This document shows positions 1 to 6,954 of a DNA stretch of 26,816 bases, piece by piece. This DNA comes from a virus. The stretch covers positions 1-26,816 of the IMG/VR virus record IMGVR_UViG_3300031952_000114. One strand, 5' to 3'. The notes under the pieces were generated by a model. That model was not told the DNA's origin and made no database searches. It saw only the letters and a program-made list of their open reading frames with translations. Position numbers and translations under genes: made by a program. Position 1 is the first letter of the stretch, and every line of letters begins with the position of its first letter.

Positions 1-101
1 GCCTCCGGGCCTCTGGTCTCCGCTACGGCCCTCCACACATCGTCGAACTGCAGCATCCCAACTCTTGCATAAAGTTCAGTTGCTTGAATTAGAACGGCCA
101 T
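1..101 (-). CDS. Partial unknown protein, N-terminal end only
   Basis: An open frame starts at an ATG on the - strand (complement of 99-101) and runs off the left edge, giving 33 residues that begin MAVLIQATELYARVG. A GAGGGG ribosome-binding site lies about 4 nt upstream. It overlaps the end of the neighbouring gene by 26 nt, in keeping with the tight packing of this operon. The visible part looks helical. It is too short to assign to a family. Confidence 0.5.
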   Translation of the reverse strand, partial: MAVLIQATELYARVGMLQFDDVWRAVAETRGPE

Positions 102-660
102 CTGCCCCTCGGAGAGGGTTAGGTTGAACGGTTGCGCGGGCACGCCCAGCCCGTAGGTTCTGGGTCTCTTTTGCTTTGGCTGAGGGGGTGTCTCGGATTC
201 CATCGACAAAGATCCTCATAGCTTCGACAGTGGATAGCAGCTCGTCTTTTGGCCGCTCAAATTTAAGGTGCGGCTTTAGGTGGTCGTAGCCAAGCATCCG
301 GAGCTTTTGCCAGATGACCAGCGGCGGACAGTCACATTTTAAGATGAACTCGCGCAGAACGTTCTTGTTTTTCTGGTCGATGATCTTGGCTTTTAGGAGG
401 TCTTCAAGGGACTCCAGAAACATCTCGCGATCGGTTGTGGTCTCTTTATGCAGCTCGGCAGCAGCTAAAATTTCAGCCCCCGAAGGGAACGCCCGACCGA
501 TCTGGTCGGGCGGAACGTTGGCAAGGTTCCTAAAGAACTGCATGCCGGCGGTCCCGTAGAGGGCAATCGTCCCAGAAAGAAAAGAGACGTTGAATTGATG
601 GCTGCCTGACACAACAAACGAGGTCTCGTTGACTTGTTCGATAGCTAGTCTTTTGTGCAC
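76..660 (-). CDS. Unknown phage protein, 194 aa
   Basis: I place the start at the GTG of VHKRLAIEQVNE because a GGAG site lies 6 nt upstream. A TTG 15 nt further out is less convincing. The N-terminal third looks beta-rich with a Gly-rich segment (FLSGTIALYGTAGMQF). The middle is charged and helical (about residues 65-110) and contains CDCPP. The last 40 residues are polar and probably disordered, and their coding sequence overlaps the next gene. I do not recognise the family. It is the penultimate visible gene of the - strand early-type operon, so a role in takeover or replication is more likely than a structural one, by position only. Confidence 0.65.
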   Translation of the reverse strand: MHKRLAIEQVNETSFVVSGSHQFNVSFLSGTIALYGTAGMQFFRNLANVPPDQIGRAFPSGAEILAAAELHKETTTDREMFLESLEDLLKAKIIDQKNKNVLREFILKCDCPPLVIWQKLRMLGYDHLKPHLKFERPKDELLSTVEAMRIFVDGIRDTPSAKAKETQNLRAGRARATVQPNPLRGADGRSNSSN

Positions 661-671
661 AGGCTCTCCTC

Positions 672-932
672 TCAATGCGTTGTTAACGGCCGCGCCGCGT
701 GCCTGCGGACCAGCGTGCGAAGGTGCTCGAGCTTAGTATGCTTCTCAGCAACCTTCTCAAGCTCCCCAAGGATCATTGCAGGGGTCAGCGTCGCCTTTAA
801 AAGCTCTTGCTGGTGAAGATACCCGAGCAAGTCGGCGAATGCCCGCTGATAGTAGACTGCATTATGAACAGAATCGTAATCGTATCTTCCTGAGTCGGTG
901 CTAAGATCAAATTCCAAGCTGGCTTTAGCCAT
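672..932 (-). CDS. Unknown small helical protein, 86 aa
   Basis: The ATG start is preceded by a clear GGAGAGAGC ribosome-binding site. The stop lies 11 nt before the next gene's start, so the two are probably co-transcribed. The protein is predicted mostly helical, with an acidic N-terminus (EFDLSTDSGRYDYDS) and a basic C-terminus (RTLVRRHAARP). There are no cysteines and no membrane segment. The basic tail could bind nucleic acid, but nothing diagnostic is visible and no family was recognised. Confidence 0.65.
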   Translation of the reverse strand: MAKASLEFDLSTDSGRYDYDSVHNAVYYQRAFADLLGYLHQQELLKATLTPAMILGELEKVAEKHTKLEHLRTLVRRHAARPLTTH

Positions 933-941
933 GCTCTCTCC

Positions 942-1172
942 TTAAGTGTGTTTGGGGTCAGCGTCTGTTTGCCCATCGGGAGCGCTCATATGAGCGAACT
1001 CTTTGTCCATCTCTTCTTTCAGAATCCGATAGTAATGGGCTAGTTTGGTTTCGTTTTGCTCACCTTCGACAATAGCCTTTAGGTCATTGATGCGCTGCCA
1101 ATCAGGTGAGTCTTTAATGTAGAGTCGTTGGAGGGCATCGAGTCCTCTGAAGATTGGGGGTTTAAAGTCCAT
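942..1172 (-). CDS. Unknown small protein, 76 aa, overlapping the RNase HII gene
   Basis: The ATG is preceded by AGGTGG at about 5 nt. The protein is charged and helical (for example LAHYYRILKEEMDKEF), with a polar tail. Its first 94 nt overlap the 3' end of the RNase HII-like gene in another frame, which is long even for a phage. Either the overlap is real, or the RNase extension is not a functional part of that protein. I do not recognise the family. Confidence 0.55.
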   Translation of the reverse strand: MDFKPPIFRGLDALQRLYIKDSPDWQRINDLKAIVEGEQNETKLAHYYRILKEEMDKEFAHMSAPDGQTDADPKHT

Positions 1173-1906
1173 GCGCCACCTGCGATCTCCATGCTAAGTT
1201 CACGTTCTGTAACCGCGCGCCACTTGCGCCGCCTGATCTGCCACTCAATAGCTTCGCTGCCTCGGCTGCTCTTCTTAAACGGCCAGTCCTTAAGGCGGTG
1301 GAGCCCAGGAATAACACCGCGCTTGTCCAGCCCGAGAAAATGGTCCTCACAAGGATAACCCTTGTTACTGTTCCACTTGTAGTACGGGTAGGACTGATGC
1401 AGCTTGATCATAATATCGTCACGGTAGACCTTGGCGATAATACCGGCCGCTGCAATGCAAAGACTTTTGGTGCCACCCTCCGCAATACCTTTTTGCGGGA
1501 TTGCGAGCGGGGCAATGACACCTTTTCCTGCGTCCACCATGAGAAAATCCGGCCTTAGCGGCCTGTTCTTGATGGTTGTCCTGCATGCAACAACAGCTCG
1601 TGCCATCGCAAGTCTGATGGCTGAGGCTTTACCTATGGCATCAAGCTCAGCAGGCTGAACCTCGCCGATGCCAATAGCCAAAGCATTCTGCCAGATGATT
1701 TCTGCCAGTTGCTTTCGGAAGTTTTCTGGCACCTTCTTTGAGTCGTCGACCTCAAAGAGTTTCACGTCGGGGCGCTGCAGTTCGAACTTCGGGAGTACAA
1801 CGCAGGCAGCCACGAGCGGCCCGGCGATGTCCACAACCCCGACTTCATCAAGACCTCCGATGTAGCGGCCTTTCCCGTAGTACATGCAATCAAAGCTGTT
1901 GTCCAT
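1079..1906 (-). CDS. RNase HII-like ribonuclease with altered signature motifs
   Basis: RNase HII removes RNA primers and misincorporated ribonucleotides from DNA. The fold is recognisable. GGLDEVG with acids D20 and E21 comes first, then VDDSKKV (residues 53-59), a third acid in FLMVD (D125), KSLCIAAAGIIAKVYRD (about 147-163), and the NKGYPCEDH and GLHRLKDWPF segments. Two conserved features are changed. The GRG that normally follows DEV is GVV (residues 23-25), and the usual fourth Asp in the GDAKS-type segment is Gly (G145 in GGTKS). About 60 extra C-terminal residues follow the core and overlap the next gene. The ATG start has GAGG 5 nt upstream. Position next to a polymerase-bearing operon fits a replication role. 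Activity may be altered or reduced. Confidence 0.85.
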   Translation of the reverse strand: MDNSFDCMYYGKGRYIGGLDEVGVVDIAGPLVAACVVLPKFELQRPDVKLFEVDDSKKVPENFRKQLAEIIWQNALAIGIGEVQPAELDAIGKASAIRLAMARAVVACRTTIKNRPLRPDFLMVDAGKGVIAPLAIPQKGIAEGGTKSLCIAAAGIIAKVYRDDIMIKLHQSYPYYKWNSNKGYPCEDHFLGLDKRGVIPGLHRLKDWPFKKSSRGSEAIEWQIRRRKWRAVTERELSMEIAGGAWTLNPQSSEDSMPSNDSTLKTHLIGSASMT

Positions 1907-1917
1907 AAGACCTCAGG

Positions 1918-2634
1918 TTAGTAAGGCGTAGGCATTACCATGGCGCAGGCGTCCCAGGATTTTTTACCAAAGAAAAATATCGGGTTGATCTGACCAGGCC
2001 TATTCTCGCAAGCGATATACACCTGATCGTAGCGCATGGCGTCGGTAAGGGCTAGTTGAAGGTAACTAGACTTTACAAGTACCGGCCCATCGTAGACCGC
2101 GGTGATAGGGAGCCTTACCATCATTCCCTGCGTGCTCGCTGGGATTTGAAAGAAGGCGGCTGGGTTGTTCTTCGCGCAGAACGCCTTGTCGTCAATCGCT
2201 ATAACGCTATGCTGGTACCCTCCGTATTCCCCGTCCCGCACTGCCTGCACGTAGTTTCTAAGTTCTGCAATAGACTGCCTTGGAATTGCCTCAGAGACGG
2301 TAAGCCCTGCAAAAGCAGGCATCATAGCGTCTGGGTCGAGGTAGTGTTCCCAGTCCAGGGGTCTGCTCCGTACCAGCTCGTTAAACGGGGTCAGCTTATA
2401 GAACCCGTCAGGGATGTCTAGGGGGGTGCGGATCAGGAGCGAGCCCGTGACACTCACGTTAGCTACCTGGTCCTTTACGCGAATGAGTACGGAATTGCGG
2501 CTTAGCCTTCTACTCTGTTCGGCGAGGATCACCTTCCAGTTTTCAATGAGGTAAGGCGCGTCGTTCAGAGGGTAGGTCTCGGGGCCAGTTTGGGGATAAG
2601 TCGTTGGGTTAGTCAGGGCCAGTGTGTTTTCCAA
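1918..2634 (-). CDS. Possible sliding-clamp-like protein, 238 aa
   Basis: The start is TTG with GGAG 8 nt upstream. The protein is beta-rich without cysteine clusters. Its last 55 residues resemble the C-terminal domain of DNA sliding clamps: a helix of the form SSYLQLALTDAM, a strand QVYIACENRPGQINPIFF, and a terminal strand ending in MVMPTP, where clamps end in a similar YxxMPMR-type strand. The length is close to phage trimeric clamps of the T4 gp45 type. It sits beside an RNase HII-like gene and in the same operon as DNA polymerase. The assignment rests on pattern resemblance only. An unrelated beta-rich early protein remains possible. Confidence 0.4.
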   Translation of the reverse strand: MENTLALTNPTTYPQTGPETYPLNDAPYLIENWKVILAEQSRRLSRNSVLIRVKDQVANVSVTGSLLIRTPLDIPDGFYKLTPFNELVRSRPLDWEHYLDPDAMMPAFAGLTVSEAIPRQSIAELRNYVQAVRDGEYGGYQHSVIAIDDKAFCAKNNPAAFFQIPASTQGMMVRLPITAVYDGPVLVKSSYLQLALTDAMRYDQVYIACENRPGQINPIFFFGKKSWDACAMVMPTPY

Positions 2635-2660
2635 GTGTCTGTCTCCGCAGAGTTATTAAA

Positions 2661-3020
2661 TCATGAGGCATTCGCGCCTCTTCGTTTGCGTTTGAAGGTG
2701 GCACGAACTTCATTAAGCCGCTGAACCGATACGTGGTTCCAGCGGCCCGTTTCAGTTGTCATGTAACCACGCAGCGCAGTTACAGAATGGATCCAGGGCT
2801 CAAATTCGCCAGCTGGCAGGCAGAACAGGTGAAAACCAAGACCGCGGCTGTCCTTACGCACAAATGTGTGCGGGTGGAATTGCGGCTTTACCGTAAGTTT
2901 ATTTCTCTCAGCCGTGTAGCTCAAACCGAGGAAATCGCAGACAGGGCGGACGGAGATCCAAAACTTACCGTCCAAGGTTCTAAATGTTCCATAAGCAGCT
3001 GGCGCAGTTGTCACAAGCAT
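2661..3020 (-). CDS. P22 antirepressor N-terminal-domain-like protein
   Basis: Residues 9-50 follow the pattern of the P22_AR_N domain found in phage antirepressors: a strand pair around GTFRTLDGKFWISVRPVCDF, then LGLSYTAERNKL. The middle segment LGFHLFCLPAGEFEPWI also fits, since these proteins often have a similar strand-turn before a helix. The C-terminal half is a helix with a basic end (ATFKRKRRGANAS), and no KilAC or other second domain follows. Start choice is open. The ATG at 3020 sits directly on a GGGGG run, while the GTG at 3014 has that run 6 nt upstream and is a good alternative. It overlaps the upstream membrane-protein gene by 10 nt. Likely role: transcriptional or antirepressor regulation. 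Confidence 0.6.
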   Translation of the reverse strand: MLVTTAPAAYGTFRTLDGKFWISVRPVCDFLGLSYTAERNKLTVKPQFHPHTFVRKDSRGLGFHLFCLPAGEFEPWIHSVTALRGYMTTETGRWNHVSVQRLNEVRATFKRKRRGANAS

Positions 3021-3193
3021 CCCCCATGTTTAGCAAGGTAGCAGATAATCAGGTGACCGGACCCCGAGAATACGCTCACGCCGAAGGCGTGGCCCATTGT
3101 CATAGGCCTAGATCTTTGAGATACGATTGCTGATGCTAGGGATAATGAGTACCAGAAGACCGTGTGCAGAATCCAGACGAGAATTACTTCCAA
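3011..3193 (-). CDS. Small membrane protein, 60 aa
   Basis: A TTG start lies just after a strong AAAGGAGG site (complement of about 3202-3209). Residues 3-24 form a hydrophobic helix (VILVWILHTVFWYSLSLA), and a second weakly hydrophobic stretch (SGHLIICYLA) lies near the C-terminus. It is therefore probably an inner-membrane protein. A GGTATAAGGG element lies 23 nt upstream of the start, so it may have its own promoter. No family was recognised. Phage membrane proteins of this size often act on the host envelope, but nothing here proves that. Confidence 0.55.
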   Translation of the reverse strand: MEVILVWILHTVFWYSLSLASAIVSQRSRPMTMGHAFGVSVFSGSGHLIICYLAKHGGCL

Positions 3194-3215
3194 TAGCGTA
3201 GCCTCCTTTCCAACG

Positions 3216-3225
3216 CCCTTATACC
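3216..3225 (-). promoter_or_regulatory. Candidate promoter element GGTATAAGGG (site A)
   Basis: It lies in the 36-nt gap upstream of the small membrane protein gene and reads GGTATAAGGG on the - strand. It resembles a -10 box, with no consensus -35 at normal spacing. The same core recurs at three other - strand intergenic sites, which is the main support. Confidence 0.4.
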
Positions 3226-3229
3226 TTGT

Positions 3230-3613
3230 CTAGTGCGGTTTTTCTTCTGGTTCAAAAGACCGGAATGCGGCATTGAATCGCCCAATAAAATCTGGGTCAT
3301 CACATAGATCGAGATTGTCGAGGACTGGGTCCTCCATAGTAGCTTCCGGGTATTCCTGCTTAATCCATTTGGAGAAGCTGCCGGCGGTGCCGACAATGTC
3401 CACTATAAGTTCATTGGTAGAGTTGCCATTGCCTCCATACCGATACAGCATGCCCAGGGGCTCCCAGTATGTGGATGCGAGGTAGACGGCGGTATCGAGC
3501 AGGCACTCGTACCACATTTCGAAAAGGGCCTCCTCGCCTTCGGTATGGATCGGCAGGGCTTCTGCTGCAGGGTCAACGATGTGCGCTTTCAGCTGTTCTA
3601 GAGTCTGGATCAT
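3230..3613 (-). CDS. Unknown acidic protein, 127 aa
   Basis: The ATG at 3613 has AAGGA about 8 nt upstream. The protein is acidic and helical (TEGEEALFEMWYECLLDTAVYL), with a Gly/Asn turn region (YRYGGNGNSTNEL) in the middle and an acidic C-terminus (FRSFEPEEKPH). There is no membrane segment or recognisable catalytic motif. Acidic small early proteins of phages sometimes mimic DNA or inhibit host enzymes, but that is only a general possibility. It is followed by a possible promoter for the next gene. Confidence 0.6.
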   Translation of the reverse strand: MIQTLEQLKAHIVDPAAEALPIHTEGEEALFEMWYECLLDTAVYLASTYWEPLGMLYRYGGNGNSTNELIVDIVGTAGSFSKWIKQEYPEATMEDPVLDNLDLCDDPDFIGRFNAAFRSFEPEEKPH

Positions 3614-3637
3614 GCAGTATTCCTTATATGGGTTAGC

Positions 3638-4009
3638 TCATTGTGAGCTGGTATCTATCTTTTTCTTGTTCGCCTGACGGTAGGCTTTCTGGTAGGCAAC
3701 CATTTTCTCTCGGTTCGCCTGACGGTAGGCTTTCTTTTCGGCAGCTATCTTTTCCTTGTTCGCCTCGTTGTAGGCTTTCTTTTCGGCAGCTATCCTCTCC
3801 TTGTTCGCCTCGTTGTAGGCTCTGTTCGCAGCGGCTATCTTTTCCTTGTTCGTTTCACGGTAGGCTTTACGCTGGGTAGCTCTCTTTTCCTTGTTCGCCT
3901 CGCCCCAGGCTTTCATGTAGGCTGCTATCTCTACCTTGTCCGCCTCGCTGTAGGTTCTACGCTGGGCAGGTCTCTTCCTCTTAACTGCGCTCTCTTTTTC
4001 TGCATTCAC
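3638..4009 (-). CDS. Lys/Ala-rich protein of seven 15-residue repeats
   Basis: I place the start at the GTG of VNAEKESAVKRK, because GGAGG lies 7 nt upstream and a promoter-like element lies further up. An ATG 66 nt upstream would pass through that element. After a basic leader, the protein consists of about seven tandem 15-residue units of the type AYNEANKEKIAAEKK, predicted to form one long charged helix. The same repeats appear in the DNA as 45-bp units. Similar repeats occur in phage proteins next to HNH endonuclease domains. No HNH motif follows here, so the nuclease part is absent or was never present. Function unknown; nucleic-acid binding is plausible. Confidence 0.6.
   Translation of the reverse strand: MNAEKESAVKRKRPAQRRTYSEADKVEIAAYMKAWGEANKEKRATQRKAYRETNKEKIAAANRAYNEANKERIAAEKKAYNEANKEKIAAEKKAYRQANREKMVAYQKAYRQANKKKIDTSSQ
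3650..3960. repeat. Tandem 45-bp repeats within the Lys/Ala-rich gene
   Basis: About seven imperfect 45-bp units encode the 15-residue helix repeats. On the + strand they show as recurring GTAGGCTTTCTTTTCGGCAG-type blocks. The two central units are nearly identical, which suggests recent duplication. Confidence 0.8.
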
Positions 4010-4030
4010 GTAAATTCCTCCATCTAGTAG

Positions 4031-4039
4031 CCTTATACC
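4031..4039 (-). promoter_or_regulatory. Candidate promoter element GGTATAAGG (site B)
   Basis: GGTATAAGG on the - strand lies in the gap between the 130-aa gene and the repeat-protein gene. It is 21 nt upstream of the chosen GTG start, leaving room for a transcription start just before the GGAGG site. Confidence 0.4.
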
Positions 4040-4087
4040 TAAAAGCGAGTGGACCTTGCAGGCCGGCCCGAGCACAAACCTTCTCCG

Positions 4088-4480
4088 TCACAGGAACCCC
4101 CTATTGATTCTCTGTGCGAGCTCACTGCTCCTTACTGCATCCCGATCCTGGCGCCGCAGCGTTCTGCACAAGTGCCACATGTACAGGCGCACCTTCCACC
4201 CCAGTTTTACGCCTAGCAAGCGCTCAATCGGATTTAGCTCTATGTGTAGCCGAACGCGGAGCAGTTCTACGAGGGAGGGGTCGGCTGTTCTCCGGAACTC
4301 CCTGTCACCGATGTTGTCGATATGCACCTGCTCATAGTAAAGCACGTCAATGCCCCCATTGCGACAAGGCTGCGCTTCGCTCTGAAGCAGCATACCGAGG
4401 CCGGGCAGCAGAATAGTTTGGCTGTGATTCGCGCTTCCGTCGTTCATTATTAGTCGAAGCCTCGGCTTGTGATTATCCAT
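4088..4480 (-). CDS. Unknown protein, 130 aa
   Basis: The ATG at 4480 has AAAGGG about 5 nt upstream. The N-terminal half looks beta-rich (PRLRLIMNDGS, DVLYYEQVHID). The C-terminal half is strongly basic and helical (VRLHIELNPIERLL, HLCRTLRRQDRDAVRSS), which suggests contact with nucleic acid. No known family was recognised. It lies immediately downstream of the DNA polymerase gene, with 54 nt between them, and is probably transcribed with it. Confidence 0.6.
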   Translation of the reverse strand: MDNHKPRLRLIMNDGSANHSQTILLPGLGMLLQSEAQPCRNGGIDVLYYEQVHIDNIGDREFRRTADPSLVELLRVRLHIELNPIERLLGVKLGWKVRLYMWHLCRTLRRQDRDAVRSSELAQRINRGFL

Positions 4481-4534
4481 TTCGCCCTTTCAAAGTAGCT
4501 AGTTTGTTCTCCGTACGCAGCCCCATAAACTTTC

Positions 4535-6397
4535 CTACTTTGTCCAGCAAGGGCCAACATGGCCATCAACTTCCATAGGGACGCTTTTGAGAAGGCTCTC
4601 CGCTGCCTCAATCATGATCTTCTGCTTGAGCGGGTGGAACTCGGCGCTATCGTCCTTGTGCGTGCGGGTCACGATCTCGTCGTAGACTTGGTTCATGAAC
4701 TTAGTGCGAAAGCCCCTTTGTTTTCTGAGCTTGCGGATGCCGTGCATCGCCATTTTAGTCATGTCTGCGTTAACAGACTGGATCAAATAGTTGCCGCCCT
4801 CCCGCTCGATGCCGCTCACGATACCCAGGTAAAGCGGGTCCTCGCGGCCTTTTGGAAACTGCTCTTTGTTGTGAGGGTCCGGCAAACGCCAGTATCGGCG
4901 ACGGCCTGAAAGGTTTGCCAGCCAGCCCTGCCGCTTGGCGAGCGCCCCCATCGCCCGCAGATAGCCTACCCCAGTGGCGAACTCACTATTGTACTTCTTA
5001 AAGATCTTCTTGCCCTCGGCCAGCTCCATCGGAAACCCCTGCCCGTTGAGCTGTTCGACCAAAGTATAGGCGCCCATGCCATAGGCAATTCCAAAGTTGA
5101 TGGCCTTGGCAGGTGTCCTCAAATGCGCATTCTCGTTCTTCTTCGTCACAGGAACATTGTACACTGAGGAGGCCACGTAGCAGTGGATGTCGACACCTTG
5201 CCGGAAGGCTTCACAGAGTTTTGGATCTTGAGACAGTTCGGCCCATATGCGGAGCTCGCAGCCGGAGAAATCATCGGTTTCCACCAGCTCATTGCTATCG
5301 CCCCGAAAGCAGTTTCGCATGCGCTTATCACGCGGGATGTTCAGCATGTTGACCGCACCCTTGCCAGCCGCTGCCGGGCGTCCGGTTTCGGTGCCTATCT
5401 GCCTAAAGCGAGGGTGGATGCGGCCCGTTCCAAGGTCCACAGCGTCAATGAAGGTCTGGCCGTAAGTACTGATACGCTTATGAAGCCCGCGCAGCTTTTT
5501 AAGCTGACCCACAAAGGGGCTGCCTACTATCTTCTTAAGAACCTTTGCGCCTGTGCTCGATATCAAGACGTCCTCCCAGCGGCCGGATCCCTTATTTTGT
5601 TGCCGCGCACGAAGACCCATATCCTGCAGGAGTTTTAGAACTTCCTTATCTGAGTGATAGTTGATATCGGGCTCGTGAAAGAGAGTCTCGCCAACGTATG
5701 GGGCTGCGAGCAGATTCATATCTTCCTCTAGTAACCGCGCGCTTTCTTTGTTTTCAAGCAGGATCTGCCGCCAGCCGTCGATATCAAGGCACTGCCCTTC
5801 CAGCTCCATCTCACAAAAGGCGGGCATGGCGTTGCACTCGATAAGCCAAACGTGTTGAAGCGTTTCCCGCTCCAGAGCCCGCGCTTGCTCCCAGGCGAGA
5901 GGTAAGAGGTACTCAACATCCCTGGCTGCGTAGGCAATCATGTCTTCGGTGTAGTCCCCATGAATCATTCCTTTCCCGAACACCCCCCTAACGTCTTTAG
6001 AAACCTCCACGTTCAGGTAGCTAAAGAGCACATCAGATAGGCTGAAGCCGGAGAATTTTTTGCCGTTAAAAAGTAGCTTCTCTGCAAAGAAAGTATCGCG
6101 AACACACTCCATCTCAATGTTGAAATTGGCCTTGATCATCTTCCAGTCAAAACCCGCGTTATGCACTATTTTCTTGTGGAAGTCTGATTCTAGAAAGGGC
6201 CTAATTGGTTCAATAGATGCTTTCCTCGTATCAATTACATACTGCTCATTTTGGGTTCCTATTTGCACCATAAGTACTTTGGAGCGGAGAGGGTCGAGGC
6301 CTGTGGTTTCGGTGTCAAAGCCCCAGCACGGCTTCTCCATTAGCCGTGGCAGCAGCTCTGATACTTCTTGGGTCGTTGAAAGCAGCGTAGCATTCAT
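4535..6397 (-). CDS. Family A DNA polymerase with 3'-5' exonuclease
   Basis: This is the phage replicative or repair polymerase, copying DNA with proofreading. The exonuclease domain (residues 1-190) keeps its acids: FDTETTG (D28, E30), HNAGFD and YAARD. The polymerase domain has motif A (TDDFSGCELR), motif B (RTPAKAINFGIAYG) and motif C (QVYDEIV, D573-E574). There is no 5' nuclease domain, and 620 aa suits a phage PolA. Two details stand out. Motif C carries Tyr (Y572) where most family members have His before Asp-Glu. The residue equivalent to E. coli Phe762 is Phe. The ATG at 6397 has only a weak ribosome-binding site (GGAC). A GGTATAAGGG element lies 38 nt upstream of the start. Confidence 0.95.
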   Translation of the reverse strand: MNATLLSTTQEVSELLPRLMEKPCWGFDTETTGLDPLRSKVLMVQIGTQNEQYVIDTRKASIEPIRPFLESDFHKKIVHNAGFDWKMIKANFNIEMECVRDTFFAEKLLFNGKKFSGFSLSDVLFSYLNVEVSKDVRGVFGKGMIHGDYTEDMIAYAARDVEYLLPLAWEQARALERETLQHVWLIECNAMPAFCEMELEGQCLDIDGWRQILLENKESARLLEEDMNLLAAPYVGETLFHEPDINYHSDKEVLKLLQDMGLRARQQNKGSGRWEDVLISSTGAKVLKKIVGSPFVGQLKKLRGLHKRISTYGQTFIDAVDLGTGRIHPRFRQIGTETGRPAAAGKGAVNMLNIPRDKRMRNCFRGDSNELVETDDFSGCELRIWAELSQDPKLCEAFRQGVDIHCYVASSVYNVPVTKKNENAHLRTPAKAINFGIAYGMGAYTLVEQLNGQGFPMELAEGKKIFKKYNSEFATGVGYLRAMGALAKRQGWLANLSGRRRYWRLPDPHNKEQFPKGREDPLYLGIVSGIEREGGNYLIQSVNADMTKMAMHGIRKLRKQRGFRTKFMNQVYDEIVTRTHKDDSAEFHPLKQKIMIEAAESLLKSVPMEVDGHVGPCWTK

Positions 6398-6434
6398 ACA
6401 TCGTCCAGCGTAATTAGGGTAATATCTTTCAGTA

Positions 6435-6444
6435 CCCTTATACC
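6435..6444 (-). promoter_or_regulatory. Candidate promoter element GGTATAAGGG (site C), polymerase gene
   Basis: It reads GGTATAAGGG on the - strand, in the 72-nt gap between the divergent polymerase and exported-protein genes. It probably drives the polymerase operon. It is the same core as sites A, B and D. Confidence 0.45.
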
Positions 6445-6469
6445 GTAAAATCTAACAGAGGAACTTTTC

Positions 6470-6763
6470 ATGAGCTTTCGCATCTTGGGTAAAACAGCAA
6501 CTCTAGCACTTCTTCTGCCCTACCCCCCTTTGCTGGCCGGATACATATGGACCTGTGAAGCTGGCGGCTTTACGCGGAAGATCGTTGTGGAGTCATCATA
6601 TGCCGCAAGGCTGCCATGTAAGATCGTGTATAAGAAGCCGACGGAAAAAGAGCCTGACGTAGTTCTCAGCGACGCAACCCGTGACCCTGAACTATGCGCG
6701 GATAAAGCAGAGGCGATTGCTTTAGAACTGCGGAGGAAACACTGGTCTTGCCGCCTCGATTGA
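6470..6763 (+). CDS. Small exported protein with four cysteines, 97 aa
   Basis: The ATG follows an AGAGGAA site. Residues 1-24 look like a Sec signal peptide: a basic start (MSFRILGK), a hydrophobic core (TLALLLPYPPLLA), then small residues. The mature part has cysteines at about 29, 50, 76 and 94, enough for two disulphides, which fits the periplasm or envelope. It is an isolated + strand gene between two - strand blocks, a typical position for an accessory gene that alters the host envelope or excludes other phages. The family is not recognised, and the function is inferred only from export. Confidence 0.6.
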   Translation: MSFRILGKTATLALLLPYPPLLAGYIWTCEAGGFTRKIVVESSYAARLPCKIVYKKPTEKEPDVVLSDATRDPELCADKAEAIALELRRKHWSCRLD

Positions 6764-6784
6764 TAAAAATTGGTTATGGTTAGT

Positions 6785-6945
6785 CCGTAGCTAAAATTAC
6801 GATCGGGGAAACCCCGATTGGCAATGCTGTTCGTGCGGGTTGCTCAACGAGATCTAGTCTCAAGCATCCTGCCGGTTCAGACTTTTCACCTAAGCGCATG
6901 CGCCTCACGTGGAAAGTCTGATTGATCTGAAGCTACATCATGTCT
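6785..6945 (-). ncRNA. Candidate structured small RNA
   Basis: This stretch has no convincing gene but carries three hairpins. The first pairs 6878-6889 with 6909-6920 (12 bp with one G-T wobble) around an inner palindrome GCGCATGCGC. The second spans 6841-6866. The third pairs 6802-6808 with 6812-6818 around a three-base loop and on the - strand is followed by TAATTTTAG. A GGTATAAGT element (site D) lies just upstream on the - strand. Together they look like promoter, structured body and weak terminator. The alternative is a set of terminators or cruciforms between convergent genes. Confidence 0.35.
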
Positions 6946-6954
6946 CTTCAAATA

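Noticed and set aside
3650-3960. Regularly spaced repeats resembling a CRISPR array
   Set aside because: The units are adjacent 45-bp coding repeats in frame with a 15-residue protein repeat, without unique spacers.
6821-6940. Possible tRNA gene (a GGTTCAGA segment resembles a T loop)
   Set aside because: The five bases on each side do not pair as a T stem, and no acceptor stem or anticodon arm could be fitted.
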